The position numbers were made by a program, and so were the translations under genes. The notes beneath the pieces were generated by a model. The model ran no database searches, was not told the origin of the DNA, and saw only the letters and a program-made list of their open reading frames with translations. From positions 110,130 through 174,129 of the forward strand of contig BBZU01000004.1 of the NCBI GenBank assembly GCA_001304995.1: a DNA stretch of 64,000 bases, read 5' to 3'. Numbering within the stretch: the first letter of the stretch is position 1; every line of letters starts with the position of its first letter. Below are positions 37,481 through 46,567 of this stretch, piece after piece. The DNA comes from Clostridia bacterium UC5.1-1D10. GTDB taxonomy: Bacteria > Bacillota > Clostridia > Lachnospirales > Anaerotignaceae.

Positions 37481-38080
37481 TTATTCCTCCTGCATCTTTT
37501 CCAGCAGTTTTACAATACGTTCCCGATTCCTTGCGGTTTTCATAAAGGTGGGAAGATGGTCGGACTGAGTCTTTTTCGCTCTTCCCATCGGCTTTTCCCG
37601 CAGGTCGGCTGTGAGATAGTCAATCAGATAGGCAAGATGCTCCCGGTTAATTGCCCAGATTGGCTTTCCTTGAAAAGATGTAAGAAACCACAATTCCAAA
37701 CCAAACCACGGTTCCTTTCCCTTATTGATTTCAGCTGCATAGGAAAGTGCTTCCGCGGTCTTATGCACTTCCCCTGACATGGTTGTTCCACAATAGGGAC
37801 ATTTCACATGAAGAATAGAAAAGTGCTGCTTTGCTGGATCTTCGATATCCACCCGGTAATATCGCCCACAATTCTTGCATTGGTTATGGACATCATAACG
37901 ATATACGGTACGTTCTTTCTCTGCTTGATAACCACAGTTGGTACATTTAAAATAGGCACTTTTCTCGTCAGCAGCTACAATACCCACGCCATGGCATTTG
38001 GGACACTTTACCTGTATGCCTATGGTAAAAGCGCTATATGCACTATGGGTAAAATAAGGTTCGTCTTTGATTCGTTTCAT
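37481..38080 (-). CDS. Zinc-ribbon protein, 199 residues
   Basis: Three cysteine-pair units suggest zinc binding: VKCPKCHGVGIV with FKCTNCGYQ (TFIIB-like ribbon), NQCKNCGRYY, and VKCPYCGTTM. The C-terminal half is helical (WFGLELWFLTSFQGKPIWAINREHLAYLIDYL). Related stand-alone proteins occur in immunity arrays of Clostridia. Its role is unknown; nucleic-acid or protein binding is possible. Confidence 0.65.
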   Translation of the reverse strand: MKRIKDEPYFTHSAYSAFTIGIQVKCPKCHGVGIVAADEKSAYFKCTNCGYQAEKERTVYRYDVHNQCKNCGRYYRVDIEDPAKQHFSILHVKCPYCGTTMSGEVHKTAEALSYAAEINKGKEPWFGLELWFLTSFQGKPIWAINREHLAYLIDYLTADLREKPMGRAKKTQSDHLPTFMKTARNRERIVKLLEKMQEE

Positions 38081-38115
38081 GGGTTCTCACACCCCCTATC
38101 TGTTTTTCGTATCTG

Positions 38116-38715
38116 TTATAACTTGAACTTAATCTGTTTCAAATCCTTTGCTTTGATTGTGAGATCAAAAACTCTTTTTTCTATTTCTGATATGGTGTTG
38201 ATATACTCTTGTGATGCTTGTATCCGTGTAAGATATTTCAGATATCGATCCAACTGACTTAATGCTCGGGTTCTGTACTTTGCAATTTCACCAAGCTGCC
38301 AAAAATCTTGACCTGCCATATAATCATTTACATTTATCTTTTGTACGGTTTTCACATTCAAAGCACTATGTTCTTCTTTTTCTGTTTTGATGCAAAAGAG
38401 CATATCCTCTATGGAAAACCGTATGCTACGTTCACAAAGAAAACGCAGTTCATCAAACAAGTGATTTTCAACAAAATGCTCTGCCAAAGGTTCAAAAATC
38501 ACATCATCTGTATACCAACCTCCATGGGCACAGGAAATGAGTTCTCGATATCGTTTTTCTGCAATCCACTGACGCATCATATGTTTCATGCCTATCATCC
38601 AAGCATCTAACCTTGCTTTCGTTTCTTCAGGACTGTCATAGGCAGTTCCATAGCAAGGGAGATTATTTTCCTTCAGCCATTTTGTCACTTCTTTGCTGAA
38701 TTTTGTATAGCTCAC
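38116..38715 (-). CDS. Hypothetical helical protein, 199 residues
   Basis: Starts at GTG 38715 (MSYTKFSKEVTKWLKENNL), with GAGGTGG upstream. It is all helical: MKHMMRQWIAEKRYRELIS, FVENHLFDELRFLCERSIRF, and a basic coiled C-terminus EIEKRVFDLTIKAKDLKQ. No family was recognised. Cytosolic, within the array. Confidence 0.6.
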   Translation of the reverse strand: MSYTKFSKEVTKWLKENNLPCYGTAYDSPEETKARLDAWMIGMKHMMRQWIAEKRYRELISCAHGGWYTDDVIFEPLAEHFVENHLFDELRFLCERSIRFSIEDMLFCIKTEKEEHSALNVKTVQKINVNDYMAGQDFWQLGEIAKYRTRALSQLDRYLKYLTRIQASQEYINTISEIEKRVFDLTIKAKDLKQIKFKL

Positions 38716-38727
38716 TTTTCTTCCACC

Positions 38728-38856
38728 TCAAAAATCTCTTAATTCCTCAAACTTTTCGAGTCGTTTAGCCTTACAGATGGTATCACCGATACATCTTTCC
38801 TCGCCCTTATCTGTTTTCTTCCTAACGCTATATGTCTCATTGATAATCCTGAGCAC
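38728..38856 (-). pseudogene. C-terminal remnant, about 42 residues
   Basis: A frame from 38856 to TGA 38728 reads VLRIINETYSVRKKTDKGEE and GDTICKAKRLEKFEELRDF. It has no ribosome site and is probably the tail of a lost array gene. Confidence 0.3.
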
Positions 38857-38866
38857 TTCTCATTTC

Positions 38867-39436
38867 TTAATAAGTAGAACTTAGAATCTTAAAGCTGAAA
38901 TTTATATCTGTGTTTATGACTTTTTCTTCATTTGTTACTGGCTGTATCATAAATTCAAATGTAGGCTCATATTCCCCATCCTGTAAAGTTTCTCCACCCA
39001 GAATCTCGATATGATACCAGCCATTTTCAAGCTCAACAATAGGCTTTTGACACACTTTATAATCAGAAATCAAAGCGGTTACATTTTCTGGAGTAAACCG
39101 TTCCAATATATGCCATGTAAAAAGTATCAGCATATTATGCTCCACCTTCAATGAATAACCACTCTTTCTAAACTGCAAACGACTTTTTTCCTTACACAGT
39201 TCCGGCTCATCATCAGAAAGATGAAACAAAATCGTATAAGGATAGTTTTCAATGCCAGACATTGGAATAACAATTCCCTCATCAAAGACCCGATCACCAC
39301 TTTCATTTATGGTAAACTCTGTCGCTAAATCATCCGAAAGATTATTTTCATTTTTCCATTCCTCTAACAGTAAAATGTCACCAAGAATAAAATAATCCAC
39401 GAGATCATTTAATACTTCTGTAAACTTACATATCAT
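38867..39436 (-). CDS. Hypothetical beta-rich protein, 189 residues
   Basis: Starts MICKFTEVLNDLVDYFILGD. Two-part layout: an N-terminal helix, then many strands (GIVIPMSGIENYPYTILFHL; GWYHIEILGGETLQDGEYEP; FEFMIQPV). It resembles competence- or SUKH-neighbour-type single-domain immunity proteins in size and acidity, but no named family was recognised. It starts 13 nt after the LRR/NTF2 gene. Confidence 0.6.
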   Translation of the reverse strand: MICKFTEVLNDLVDYFILGDILLLEEWKNENNLSDDLATEFTINESGDRVFDEGIVIPMSGIENYPYTILFHLSDDEPELCKEKSRLQFRKSGYSLKVEHNMLILFTWHILERFTPENVTALISDYKVCQKPIVELENGWYHIEILGGETLQDGEYEPTFEFMIQPVTNEEKVINTDINFSFKILSSTY

Positions 39437-39449
39437 TCGTTATCTCTCC

Positions 39450-40411
39450 TCACAATCCGCTCCTCTGCCAGCCATCCAACCGTTCCTGCAAAGCATCAAT
39501 TTTCCAGCTCTCATCCACTCGTTTCATGAGGAAACGACGTTCAAACCCTGTGTTTTTCGTTTTTGTGTAAACATAAATCTTATTCTTTGTCAGCTGTTCC
39601 GCATCTATAAACACTTCTTGGCTGTAAGTCCCTGTGGGGCTGTAAGAAAGTGCCAAAGGACGATATCCCAGTCGTGGCTTTTCGCTGACGTACCGTTCCC
39701 AAATGTCCAACAGACGAGGCTTTACTTCTTCATCCTCGAACCCTTTTTCGGATACATACTTTTCCCATGCAGTCATGGCTTCAAAAAAGTCTTTCAATAT
39801 CTTCTGGCATTCTTCCACAGCTTGCTGATCCAACTTCACCGATTTTTTCGCCTTTTCTCTCTGTAAATTTGAGAAGGTTTCCATTTGTTCCTGAGTAAAC
39901 TGTTCCTTGGAAACTGGTTCTATCCTTGTATGCTCCGCAATATTAATAAGTCCCTCATAAGTAACTGCCGTGTGGTCAATCTGGATATGTGTAAGTTTCG
40001 GAATAGAAGCTGCCTGCATCAAGCCATCGTCATTCAGTCCTGTGTGATTGAGTGTCAGTAAATCAATTTTACATTCCCCCATCACAGATAATCCGCTTCC
40101 AGTGATTTGACTGTTGCCGTCAAGAAGTAAATAACGCAGCTTTGGCATAGTTGCAAACACAGAAAAACAGGCATCTGTTAATTGACCATATTCCACACCG
40201 AAATTCACCATATTTTTAGAGCCAGTAAATGGCATCAGCAATTTGTCCGTCACAGGATTGTTTTTCACATAAATCCTACTGGCTTATACCCTGCCAGTTT
40301 CTCCATGATTTCCATGGTCAGTTCCGGAAGTTCTATGGTTTTTTCTCCATCGAATGTTAAAATACCATTTTCCCACCGTATGGTTCGTGCACACTTTGGA
40401 AATTCTGTCAT
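39450..40411 (-). pseudogene. LRR plus NTF2-fold immunity protein, probably frameshifted
   Basis: ATG 40411 (GGAAGAATCATA upstream) begins MTEFPKCARTIRWENGILTF. The frame stops at 40265, but the overlapping frame continues VKNNPVTDKLLMPFTGS to 39450, as one natural protein of about 320 residues. It holds leucine-rich units (LRYLLLDGNSQITGSGL, LLTLNHTGLNDDGL, THIQIDHTAVTYEGL) and a C-terminal NTF2-like immunity domain (ILKDFFEAMTAWEKYV ... RRFLMKRVDESWKIDAL). The alternative, a separate GTG start at 40268, is possible because of the ATGTGA overlap. Confidence 0.65.
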
Positions 40412-40436
40412 TATGATTCTTCCTTTCGTAGAGAGG

Positions 40437-40793
40437 TCAGCTTTGCTCCACAAAGCGCACCTGTTTTCCTCCAATTTCAAACTCCAGCTTTACTGCATAA
40501 TCATCTGCCCAAGGGTAACACTTGTTGAGCAGTGCTAAAATGAGTTGGTCTGGTTCTTCATCAAAAGTCACTCGCAAAATCACAGACCAATCTGCATATT
40601 CTGCTTGGAATACTTCACTTTGTGTGTGATTCAGGTATCCCTCCATCTTATCCAGCAGCGCTTTTTGCGTTTGAGGAGAACCATCAATAAAGCCATTGCA
40701 GACCAAAACCATTAAAACTTCATTGGTTTCGCTCTTCTCCGCCAAAATGTCGATTTTTTGTAAATCACCGAACATGTCTTCTATGGTCATCAT
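40437..40793 (-). CDS. Hypothetical protein, 118 residues (possibly DUF6572)
   Basis: The first of two adjacent ATGs (40793/40790) follows GGGATTGGTGAGA. It reads MTIEDMFGDLQKIDILAEKS, then VLMVLVCNGFIDGSPQTQKAL, LDKMEGYLNHTQSEVFQAEY and VILRVTFDEEPDQLILALL. The pattern 'short regulator-like strand, DGS, helix of about 15, strand with VxFxxEP' resembles DUF6572. Assignment is weak. Confidence 0.55.
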   Translation of the reverse strand: MMTIEDMFGDLQKIDILAEKSETNEVLMVLVCNGFIDGSPQTQKALLDKMEGYLNHTQSEVFQAEYADWSVILRVTFDEEPDQLILALLNKCYPWADDYAVKLEFEIGGKQVRFVEQS

Positions 40794-40808
40794 TCTCACC
40801 AATCCCTT

Positions 40809-41036
40809 TCACGGATCGTTTTCTCTCATATTTTTTAAGTGTGTTATGTAGTCACTTTCGGAGCCGTCCCAATAGCAATTGATACATCTGCCATTTTGAA
40901 AATGATGAAGGCAGTTTGGATAACCATAGAGAATATGCGCACATTCTGGACAAAGCGCCATCATTTGAGAACTCCCTTTGAAAAACAAGCTGCCACACTC
41001 ATCGCAAACGGCAAATTCCTTTTTCTGAATCTCCAT
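40809..41036 (-). CDS. Small zinc-ribbon protein, 75 residues
   Basis: ATG 41036 overlaps the stop of the DUF5713 gene (TGGTAATGG). Cysteine pairs FAVCDECGSLF and ALCPECAHIL, then CLHHFQNGRCINCYWDGSES. It probably folds around one or two zinc ions. Unknown function, translationally coupled. Confidence 0.6.
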   Translation of the reverse strand: MEIQKKEFAVCDECGSLFFKGSSQMMALCPECAHILYGYPNCLHHFQNGRCINCYWDGSESDYITHLKNMRENDP

Positions 41037-41362
41037 TACCAATCCCTTTCTCGGATAGCCTCCTCTATATCAATGGGAATATCAAACCATTCCAAAATAT
41101 AAGCCACAGTTACTCCAATACAGTCTCGTGCTACTGTTTCAATCTCACTGTCATTCTCGTCAAATTCCTCCTGTAAATCATTGATGCCGCAAACTGCTTC
41201 GTCCAGTTTTTCCTGTACAACTTCTATATCTGTTTCACCGCTTTCCAGCAAATCAATGACTTTCTGAAGTTCGTCTTTTACTTTATTTACCAAAAAAGTG
41301 GGGTAGTAATCATCATTGTACATCTCATCCAAAAGTTTATAGTTGGTGTCAAATGGTTTCAT
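41036..41362 (-). CDS. DUF5713 family protein
   Basis: 108 residues matching DUF5713 along the whole length: MYNDDYYPTFLVNKVKDEL, LDEAVCGINDLQEEFDENDSEIETVARDC, and a C-terminal DIPIDIEEAIRERDW. Small acidic helical proteins of this family recur in immunity arrays. No activity is known. RBS AAGGAGG-like AAAGTAAAATG is weak; the start is fixed by family length. Confidence 0.8.
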   Translation of the reverse strand: MKPFDTNYKLLDEMYNDDYYPTFLVNKVKDELQKVIDLLESGETDIEVVQEKLDEAVCGINDLQEEFDENDSEIETVARDCIGVTVAYILEWFDIPIDIEEAIRERDW

Positions 41363-41363
41363 T

Positions 41364-41654
41364 TTACTTTCCTCCTTCTTTATCGTCTGGCGTTATACTC
41401 AAATCAATTTCTTCATCGCTATAAATCAAATAGAGTCCATGATGGTTTTTCCCATCAAAATGCAGTTCAATATCTCGATATTTGAGGATCAAAGGTTTTC
41501 CGCTACTTTTCATGGTTGAAACATCATCTGGTTCACCAAATATATCCATAACCTCATCCTGCGACATTTTGAATTTTAGTGGTGTGATATCTTGAGAATT
41601 CTGCAATATTTGATTCCGCCATATATTTATTTTTTCTTGTTTTTCTTTTGCCAA
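41364..41654 (-). CDS. Hypothetical protein, 96 residues
   Basis: Reads MAKEKQEKINIWRNQILQ, then MSQDEVMDIFGEPDDVSTM and YRDIELHFDGKNHHGLYLIY. The last two blocks form a small alpha/beta unit common to many short bacterial proteins ('FGxPD ... YxDIELxF'). It is 1 nt from the next gene. An immunity-type candidate with no named family. Confidence 0.6.
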   Translation of the reverse strand: MAKEKQEKINIWRNQILQNSQDITPLKFKMSQDEVMDIFGEPDDVSTMKSSGKPLILKYRDIELHFDGKNHHGLYLIYSDEEIDLSITPDDKEGGK

Positions 41655-41668
41655 TGGAAACTCCTTTT

Positions 41669-42223
41669 CTATTCAAACATCAGACCGTATGACTCAGTAA
41701 GACTTCCATCATCCTCATGGAAAACACACTGGTACAAGGGTTGTCGCTGTGTCGCTTTGCGGAACTTTTCCAAAATGGGAACCAGTTCCTTATCCGTAGC
41801 AATGCCAAACGCATCAGAAATCTGTTGCAAACTATCTACATCAATGTCTTCCAAATTAACGCTGCGCTGCTTCTGCCCATATCCTTCCAATGTTTTGGAA
41901 TCCACATACTGGTTTGCATCACAGTAATCCTTCCAGCAAATACAGCTCACTAGCAGAGAAAAGAAATCATCCATGTTCTCAGCCAGGCGCCCTGCCTCCC
42001 CTTCACTACTGTAATAGCCAATGGAACCATCCTCCAACAGGTGATATTCTCCACCAGAGCCATCTCTGGCAAAAGCCATACCGGGCAGGGTGAAGGTTGC
42101 TCGACCGTCTGCATCATCCCTTTGGGACAACTCATCCAGTAGGAAAAAATCAAAAAGAGAGTCAAATTTTTCTGCCAAATCAGGATCTTCATGCAGTATT
42201 TTCAAATAATCCATAAAATGCAC
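41669..42223 (-). CDS. SUKH (SMI1/KNR4)-like protein, 184 residues
   Basis: The centre shows the SUKH pattern: GMAFARDGSGGEYHLLEDGSIGYYSSEGEAG followed by AENMDDFFSLLVSCICW. The acidic-aromatic 'FARDGSGG-Y-LLEDG-I-Y' core is the usual signature of SMI1/KNR4-type immunity domains. An extra C-terminal helical region (VDSLQQISDAFGIATDKEL) follows. SUKH proteins protect against nuclease toxins. The subfamily was not determined. Confidence 0.6.
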   Translation of the reverse strand: MHFMDYLKILHEDPDLAEKFDSLFDFFLLDELSQRDDADGRATFTLPGMAFARDGSGGEYHLLEDGSIGYYSSEGEAGRLAENMDDFFSLLVSCICWKDYCDANQYVDSKTLEGYGQKQRSVNLEDIDVDSLQQISDAFGIATDKELVPILEKFRKATQRQPLYQCVFHEDDGSLTESYGLMFE

Positions 42224-42282
42224 CCCTATTCACAGCATTGATGTATCTTCAAATGAGATAAAAAACTTGTTTCTTGCACAAT

Positions 42283-43008
42283 TTATTCATCGTACTCTTC
42301 CGCAACATCAATAAAATGAATATACACACCGCAAACATTTCCTTCCGCATCATAGCCAAAATAGGACGGGTATACGCCATCTCCCCAACCTGATGCAAAA
42401 ACAGGCAGATTACAGTCTGTATTTGGGACGTTCCAGTTTAGCCAGTCCCCGTATTCACTTTGATACTTCGGATATTTTTCTGCATTTTCCTCTAACAAAT
42501 CACAAAACAAGTCGTTGTAAGGGTCAATGTCTGGATCTTCTTTCAGACGTTGTTCCCAATATGACCTGAATGCTTCTTGTGCTTTCACATCCGCAATACA
42601 TCCCATTCCTGCATCCACACCAAAACCAAAAAAGGAATCTTCTTCCAGTTCTTCATCCAAATTTTCAGTTCCCATCATTCCCAATTCATAACGTACGGGG
42701 TTCTGCTGACTAATTTCTACTTTTACACAAGCATAGCGATCCCCATATTTTTCACTTGGTACCATACAGATTTTTACTGGATAAGTCCCTGTTGGAATGG
42801 TCTGCATAAAAGGGTCCATATCCTCCAGCTCAATCAATGGATCACAGGCGAATATCGTGCCTGTAGGAAAAGATACATCCCCAATTTCCAGTACATCAAC
42901 GGTAGTCTTTCCGATTTTCTTTTCTGTGAAATAGGCGTCTAAATCTATTTTACAGGTCAATTTTTCTTTCACTGCTTCATATTTTTCCATCCACTCTTTT
43001 GTAGGCAT
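42283..43008 (-). CDS. DUF4241 domain protein
   Basis: 241 residues: IGDVSFPTGTIFACDPLIELEDMDPFM, then IPTGTYPVKICMVPSEKYGDRYACVKVEI, GFGVDAGMGCIADVKAQEAF and SGWGDGVYPSYFGYDAEGNVCGVYIHFIDV. This is the full DUF4241 signature (the 'GxVDAGxGC' and 'SGWGDGxYPxY' blocks). The family is common as a free-standing putative immunity protein. GGAGGAAATACA precedes ATG 43008. Confidence 0.85.
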   Translation of the reverse strand: MPTKEWMEKYEAVKEKLTCKIDLDAYFTEKKIGKTTVDVLEIGDVSFPTGTIFACDPLIELEDMDPFMQTIPTGTYPVKICMVPSEKYGDRYACVKVEISQQNPVRYELGMMGTENLDEELEEDSFFGFGVDAGMGCIADVKAQEAFRSYWEQRLKEDPDIDPYNDLFCDLLEENAEKYPKYQSEYGDWLNWNVPNTDCNLPVFASGWGDGVYPSYFGYDAEGNVCGVYIHFIDVAEEYDE

Positions 43009-43023
43009 TGTATTTCCTCCTTT

Positions 43024-43761
43024 TTATTGTCCTTGCATTATTTTATGCAGCCTTTCCAGCCATACGGTTTCTTCTATAATCTCATCATTCTGGTAAAAAT
43101 GGTATTTATCACGTGCCAGATGGTCAGCAAGTGGATCAACTTCCAACGGGGTACATACAGTGAAGCTTTCTCTGTCAGCCCCTTTCATCTCTCGATTGAG
43201 GTAATACACACGCTTGTCATCGTAAGAATACCAATGAGGAAGCAATTTCCATGAAGTCAAATCTGCTTTGGGAAGCTGTTTTCCGTAAGCATAAATCCGT
43301 TTGCTATCTACGGCAAAAAAGGTATCTCCTAATGAGCGAAAAGTGGAAACTTCTGCTCCCTTGATAATTTTCACCTTGCCATCTCCATTGTGAAAGTAGA
43401 CCTGCTGGCTGTCCTTTGCATATCCCTGCGGCGCACCTGATTCACACTGACCGTTGTCCAACACCTGAAAGGTTTCTAAATTTACACCGAAAATTCTTCC
43501 GCTAGTGGTATAGACTGCCGTTTTATCTATTGCATAAGCATAGTTTAACACTCGAAAAGATACGGGATCTGCTCCACGCAGACGAACTCCTCCCATAAAA
43601 CATGCTGTATAGGATTTACCCCAGTAATGCCAACAGTGGAAATCTTTGGGTGCTATACCTTTCAAAATCGTGTTTTCGTATAGACCTGAAAAATAAACAT
43701 ATCCATCCCGAAAAAAGAACTCGTTTTCAACTGGTTCTGTGTTCACAATAGGCTGCATCAT
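43024..43761 (-). CDS. DKNYY family repeat protein
   Basis: 245 residues built of about 6 short repeats in which a residue pattern of the form D-K-x-x-Y-Y recurs: YAIDKTAVYTTSGRIF, YAKDSQQVYFHNGD, FAVDSKRIYAYGKQL, YSYDDKRVYYLNREM, LARDKYHFYQNDE. DKNYY repeats probably form a beta-propeller-like fold. They are frequent in immunity neighbourhoods, and here no signal peptide is present. GGGGGAATCAAA precedes ATG 43761. Confidence 0.85.
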   Translation of the reverse strand: MMQPIVNTEPVENEFFFRDGYVYFSGLYENTILKGIAPKDFHCWHYWGKSYTACFMGGVRLRGADPVSFRVLNYAYAIDKTAVYTTSGRIFGVNLETFQVLDNGQCESGAPQGYAKDSQQVYFHNGDGKVKIIKGAEVSTFRSLGDTFFAVDSKRIYAYGKQLPKADLTSWKLLPHWYSYDDKRVYYLNREMKGADRESFTVCTPLEVDPLADHLARDKYHFYQNDEIIEETVWLERLHKIMQGQ

Positions 43762-43773
43762 TTTGATTCCCCC

Positions 43774-44628
43774 TTAAAAACACTGAAGAATCAGCCAAAT
43801 GTTATCAAAACGGCGTGCTTTTAAATCTTCTTTGGTGATGTAGAAATAAATGTGACCACAATCGCCAAACATCAATTCAAAATCATCACACTCTACCGTA
43901 TCCAATTGAAGCAAAAGCATCCAACGGTCTTTGGCAGTTTCCTCTGCTTCCTGACGAATTTCCTTTGGAATTTTTCTCCATCCTTCCGGATTGCCCAGAT
44001 AGTACCCTTTTGCGGCAATATCACATTCTTCAAACATACTGTTCTGGATGACATCTGGCCAGCCCAATAACTGAGAACGATCCGGCAAATCCTCCTCATC
44101 TTCTCCCGTCAATTCTTCCCACGCAGTATTGAAAGCTTCATCATCGTCATCATCTGGAAACGCTTCTGTGAAATCCTGCCAAGATGGATAAGAAGGTTTT
44201 TGTGATAATGCTATTTTTACCATAGGCAGGATAAAATCCTCCTCCATATCTGCCGGAAACTCTGCTGCTGACAGTGCGGAAATATCTTCAAACCAGTACA
44301 CACGAGCACAACCCTTATCTTTTGGATCAAATCCCCAACACATGGAATCCAATTCATAGAAAAAAGAAAGTAATCCATGATCCGGCAGAAGGTGTTCGAT
44401 ATCATATTTTGCGAAATCCGCACAGTTAAACTGCGCTAGAAAAGAAAGCGGACGCTTTTTTACTACATGATCGTAACTCTCTCCCATGTAGGTAGGCCAA
44501 ATGAAATCTGACGGTACATCAGGCTGACCTCCAAAACGAGTTGCACCCAGTTGATATACCTCATTCTCTTGCATTTTTAGTTCAATGCTGTTTTTTGCCA
44601 TTGACTCTAATTTTTCTTTGATATTCAT
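43774..44628 (-). CDS. YwqG/DUF1963 family protein
   Basis: 284 residues from ATG 44628 (AGGGGGAACGAAT upstream). YwqG signature: LGATRFGGQPDVPSDFIWP, PLSFLAQFNCADF, HGLLSFFYELDS, and the C-terminal LLLQLDTVECDDFELMFGDCGHIYFYI. YwqG-type proteins are a recognised immunity-associated family (B. subtilis YwqG is one). Cytosolic, acidic insert at about 150-200 (DDDDDEAF). Confidence 0.88.
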   Translation of the reverse strand: MNIKEKLESMAKNSIELKMQENEVYQLGATRFGGQPDVPSDFIWPTYMGESYDHVVKKRPLSFLAQFNCADFAKYDIEHLLPDHGLLSFFYELDSMCWGFDPKDKGCARVYWFEDISALSAAEFPADMEEDFILPMVKIALSQKPSYPSWQDFTEAFPDDDDDEAFNTAWEELTGEDEEDLPDRSQLLGWPDVIQNSMFEECDIAAKGYYLGNPEGWRKIPKEIRQEAEETAKDRWMLLLQLDTVECDDFELMFGDCGHIYFYITKEDLKARRFDNIWLILQCF

Positions 44629-44647
44629 ATTCGTTCCCCCTTCTTTT

Positions 44648-45202
44648 TCAAATCTTTCCATCCAATGCCTCAACTGTTTTCATGGCAGCGGAATCGAATT
44701 TACACCGCCGCAGCTCTCTCTCAATCAAAGCAAATACATCGGGAAAACACTCGATTTCATCTTGATACTCATATTTCGCATATAGTTTTCCATGCTCCGA
44801 AATCCAGACTTCTGCAGGATAATAGTAGCCGATATGTCCGATGGGCTGACAACACTCACCTGCCACTTGTTCGATTTCTGCCAGCCTATCCCCCGTCATG
44901 TCCCGAAAATAGGCATCCTCCAAATGATTTTTGATACCGTTGGCAAGATAAGGAAACAAAGCAAATTCAAAATCCGCAGCCCAATTCATCTTTTTCTGTT
45001 CCAAATACCACTGACAGCACAGACCAAAATACTTGCGGTAAAACCTCTGGGTGGTTTTCATCATTGGAACACCATGTGCGGCGTAATACTGCTCCGCAAT
45101 GGAAATATCCACTTTTCGTCCTTCCTGCCACCCGGCATATTCCATCAGTTGCTTGACCTTACTTATCAGATCACCTGAGATGGGGATGCGTTCTTTGATC
45201 AT
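44648..45202 (-). CDS. SUKH-3 domain immunity protein
   Basis: 184 residues from ATG 45202 (GGAGGTAATCACT upstream). SUKH-3 features: KVKQLMEYAGWQEGRKVDIS, YRKYFGLCCQWYLEQKKMNW, GECCQPIGHIGYYYPAEVWISEHGKLYAKYEY and FPDVFALIEREL. The SUKH-3 group is a named immunity superfamily of polymorphic toxin systems. It lies 20 nt upstream of the YwqG gene. Confidence 0.75.
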   Translation of the reverse strand: MIKERIPISGDLISKVKQLMEYAGWQEGRKVDISIAEQYYAAHGVPMMKTTQRFYRKYFGLCCQWYLEQKKMNWAADFEFALFPYLANGIKNHLEDAYFRDMTGDRLAEIEQVAGECCQPIGHIGYYYPAEVWISEHGKLYAKYEYQDEIECFPDVFALIERELRRCKFDSAAMKTVEALDGKI

Positions 45203-45234
45203 AGTGATTACCTCCATTACTATGTTTCAGTTAT

Positions 45235-45645
45235 TTACAACTCTGCTGCAAACTCATAGGAAACCGCAATGATATTGTAAACTACATCGTATGTAAACAG
45301 CCGGTAGTGTTGATAGATGTCTTTGTTAAAATCCTCCCTCGCCGGCAAAGACTTCAGCCAGGTACTGTCCTCGATCAAATCAAAGGAACTGCGGTTCAGA
45401 TGCCCCGTTTCAGCCATATTCTCATAGGTGTCCAATTCACAGGCAAAATGGGTTAGCACCCGTCGGAAGGTGAGTGTGTATGGAAACCAGTCTTTTTCGT
45501 CCCTGTGTTGAGAGATCAGATACCCATTAATATCTCCTGTAAAAATCAGATTGTTCAGGTCATCCCGTTTCATCTGATCCAGATAGATACAGTCCCGTCC
45601 CTTCAAAACACCTAAACAGGTTTTAACAGCAATCGCTTTTTCCAT
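45235..45645 (-). CDS. Hypothetical protein, 136 residues
   Basis: The start at 45645 (MEKAIAVKTCLGVLKGRD) follows AAAGAGAG. It reads YLDQMKRDDLNNLIFTGDI, then PYTLTFRRVLTHFACELDTYEN and a helical C-terminus. The frame also extends upstream to overlap the DUF2004 stop. 'LTFxxVLxxxxxELDTY' is reminiscent of small DUF-type proteins that bind nothing known. Immunity-type by position. Confidence 0.55.
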   Translation of the reverse strand: MEKAIAVKTCLGVLKGRDCIYLDQMKRDDLNNLIFTGDINGYLISQHRDEKDWFPYTLTFRRVLTHFACELDTYENMAETGHLNRSSFDLIEDSTWLKSLPAREDFNKDIYQHYRLFTYDVVYNIIAVSYEFAAEL

Positions 45646-45661
45646 AGACAACTCTCTTTCC

Positions 45662-46165
45662 TCAGCTCTCATGAGTGATACAAAAAATCTCCCTATTCAA
45701 ATCAAAGTAAATTACCATCAGCTCGTCGGTAATCTCTGGATTAAAAGATAGATCCAGAATAAAGACTTGCTGCTCGGTTTCACTATCTATTAGACTACCA
45801 AACCGTTTGAGCCGTAAAAAGTCTACCATTTCGGCAAAGGTCAACTTAGTCAGATCGGTTTCCGGAAATAGTTCAGCAGCAATATCAGGACCTATATCGT
45901 CTCGGTGGAACTTCATGAAAAATGTTACAACATTATGGTAGGGGCTGTTCTCGTCCGCCAGTGCCGCTTTGATTGCGGCTTTTGCCTTTTCTGCCAATTT
46001 CTCCGCCTCATCCAGCATTTCTCCCACCACATCCATAGCAACAGGATCTGCAGTCAGATCTTCCTCTACATCAAAGAGAAATGGCAGTCCCGATTCCTCG
46101 GGAAAGTTGAAGATTTCCTCGCCAGGCTGATATCTAAAATCAATGCGTTTACAATTTAGTTTCAT
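45662..46165 (-). CDS. DUF2004-like protein
   Basis: 167 residues: N-terminal strand LNCKRIDFRYQPGEEIFNF, helix EMLDEAEKLAEKAKAAIKAALAD, then FFMKFHRDDIGPDI, a LRLKRFGSLIDSETEQQVFILDLSF strand pair, and the characteristic end NPEITDELMVIYFDLNREIF with ITHES. This matches DUF2004 organisation. A small cytosolic immunity-type protein. Confidence 0.7.
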   Translation of the reverse strand: MKLNCKRIDFRYQPGEEIFNFPEESGLPFLFDVEEDLTADPVAMDVVGEMLDEAEKLAEKAKAAIKAALADENSPYHNVVTFFMKFHRDDIGPDIAAELFPETDLTKLTFAEMVDFLRLKRFGSLIDSETEQQVFILDLSFNPEITDELMVIYFDLNREIFCITHES

Positions 46166-46177
46166 AGATACACCTCT

Positions 46178-46540
46178 TCATTGATTTTCCAGATGGGGTA
46201 ATGGAATTGGAGAATAGACCACTGTATCTCCGTCATTATCCATCTTGAGAATGATAGCAAATTCCGCTGTATTGCTGTCTTGTCCCTTTGGGAGAGGAAA
46301 GATCATCGGAGGGCAACGCAGGGCAGCATGGTTCGTAGTTTTATTCCAATCCTCTATGGCAGCAGATAAAATGACATCAATGTGTGCCAATACCTTCTCA
46401 ATGGAACCAGCTGAGATATTGTAAAAAGTTGGATTTTTCTGATACTGCTCTGTGATGAAGTTTTTATAGGTTTGCACTGGCATAAAGCAAAATTCCCAAT
46501 CAAGGGGATACAACCCAAGCCAATACTCATACAGTTTCAT
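46178..46540 (-). CDS. Hypothetical protein, 120 residues
   Basis: Reads MKLYEYWLGLYPLDWEFCFM, then a helix IEKVLAHIDVILSAAIEDW and FAIILKMDNDGDTVVYSPIPLPHL at the C-terminus. The latter resembles the final strand of many small immunity folds. It lies 12 nt before the DUF2004 start. The family was not recognised. Confidence 0.55.
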   Translation of the reverse strand: MKLYEYWLGLYPLDWEFCFMPVQTYKNFITEQYQKNPTFYNISAGSIEKVLAHIDVILSAAIEDWNKTTNHAALRCPPMIFPLPKGQDSNTAEFAIILKMDNDGDTVVYSPIPLPHLENQ

Positions 46541-46567
46541 CTGCGTGCCTCCATTTCATACACTGGT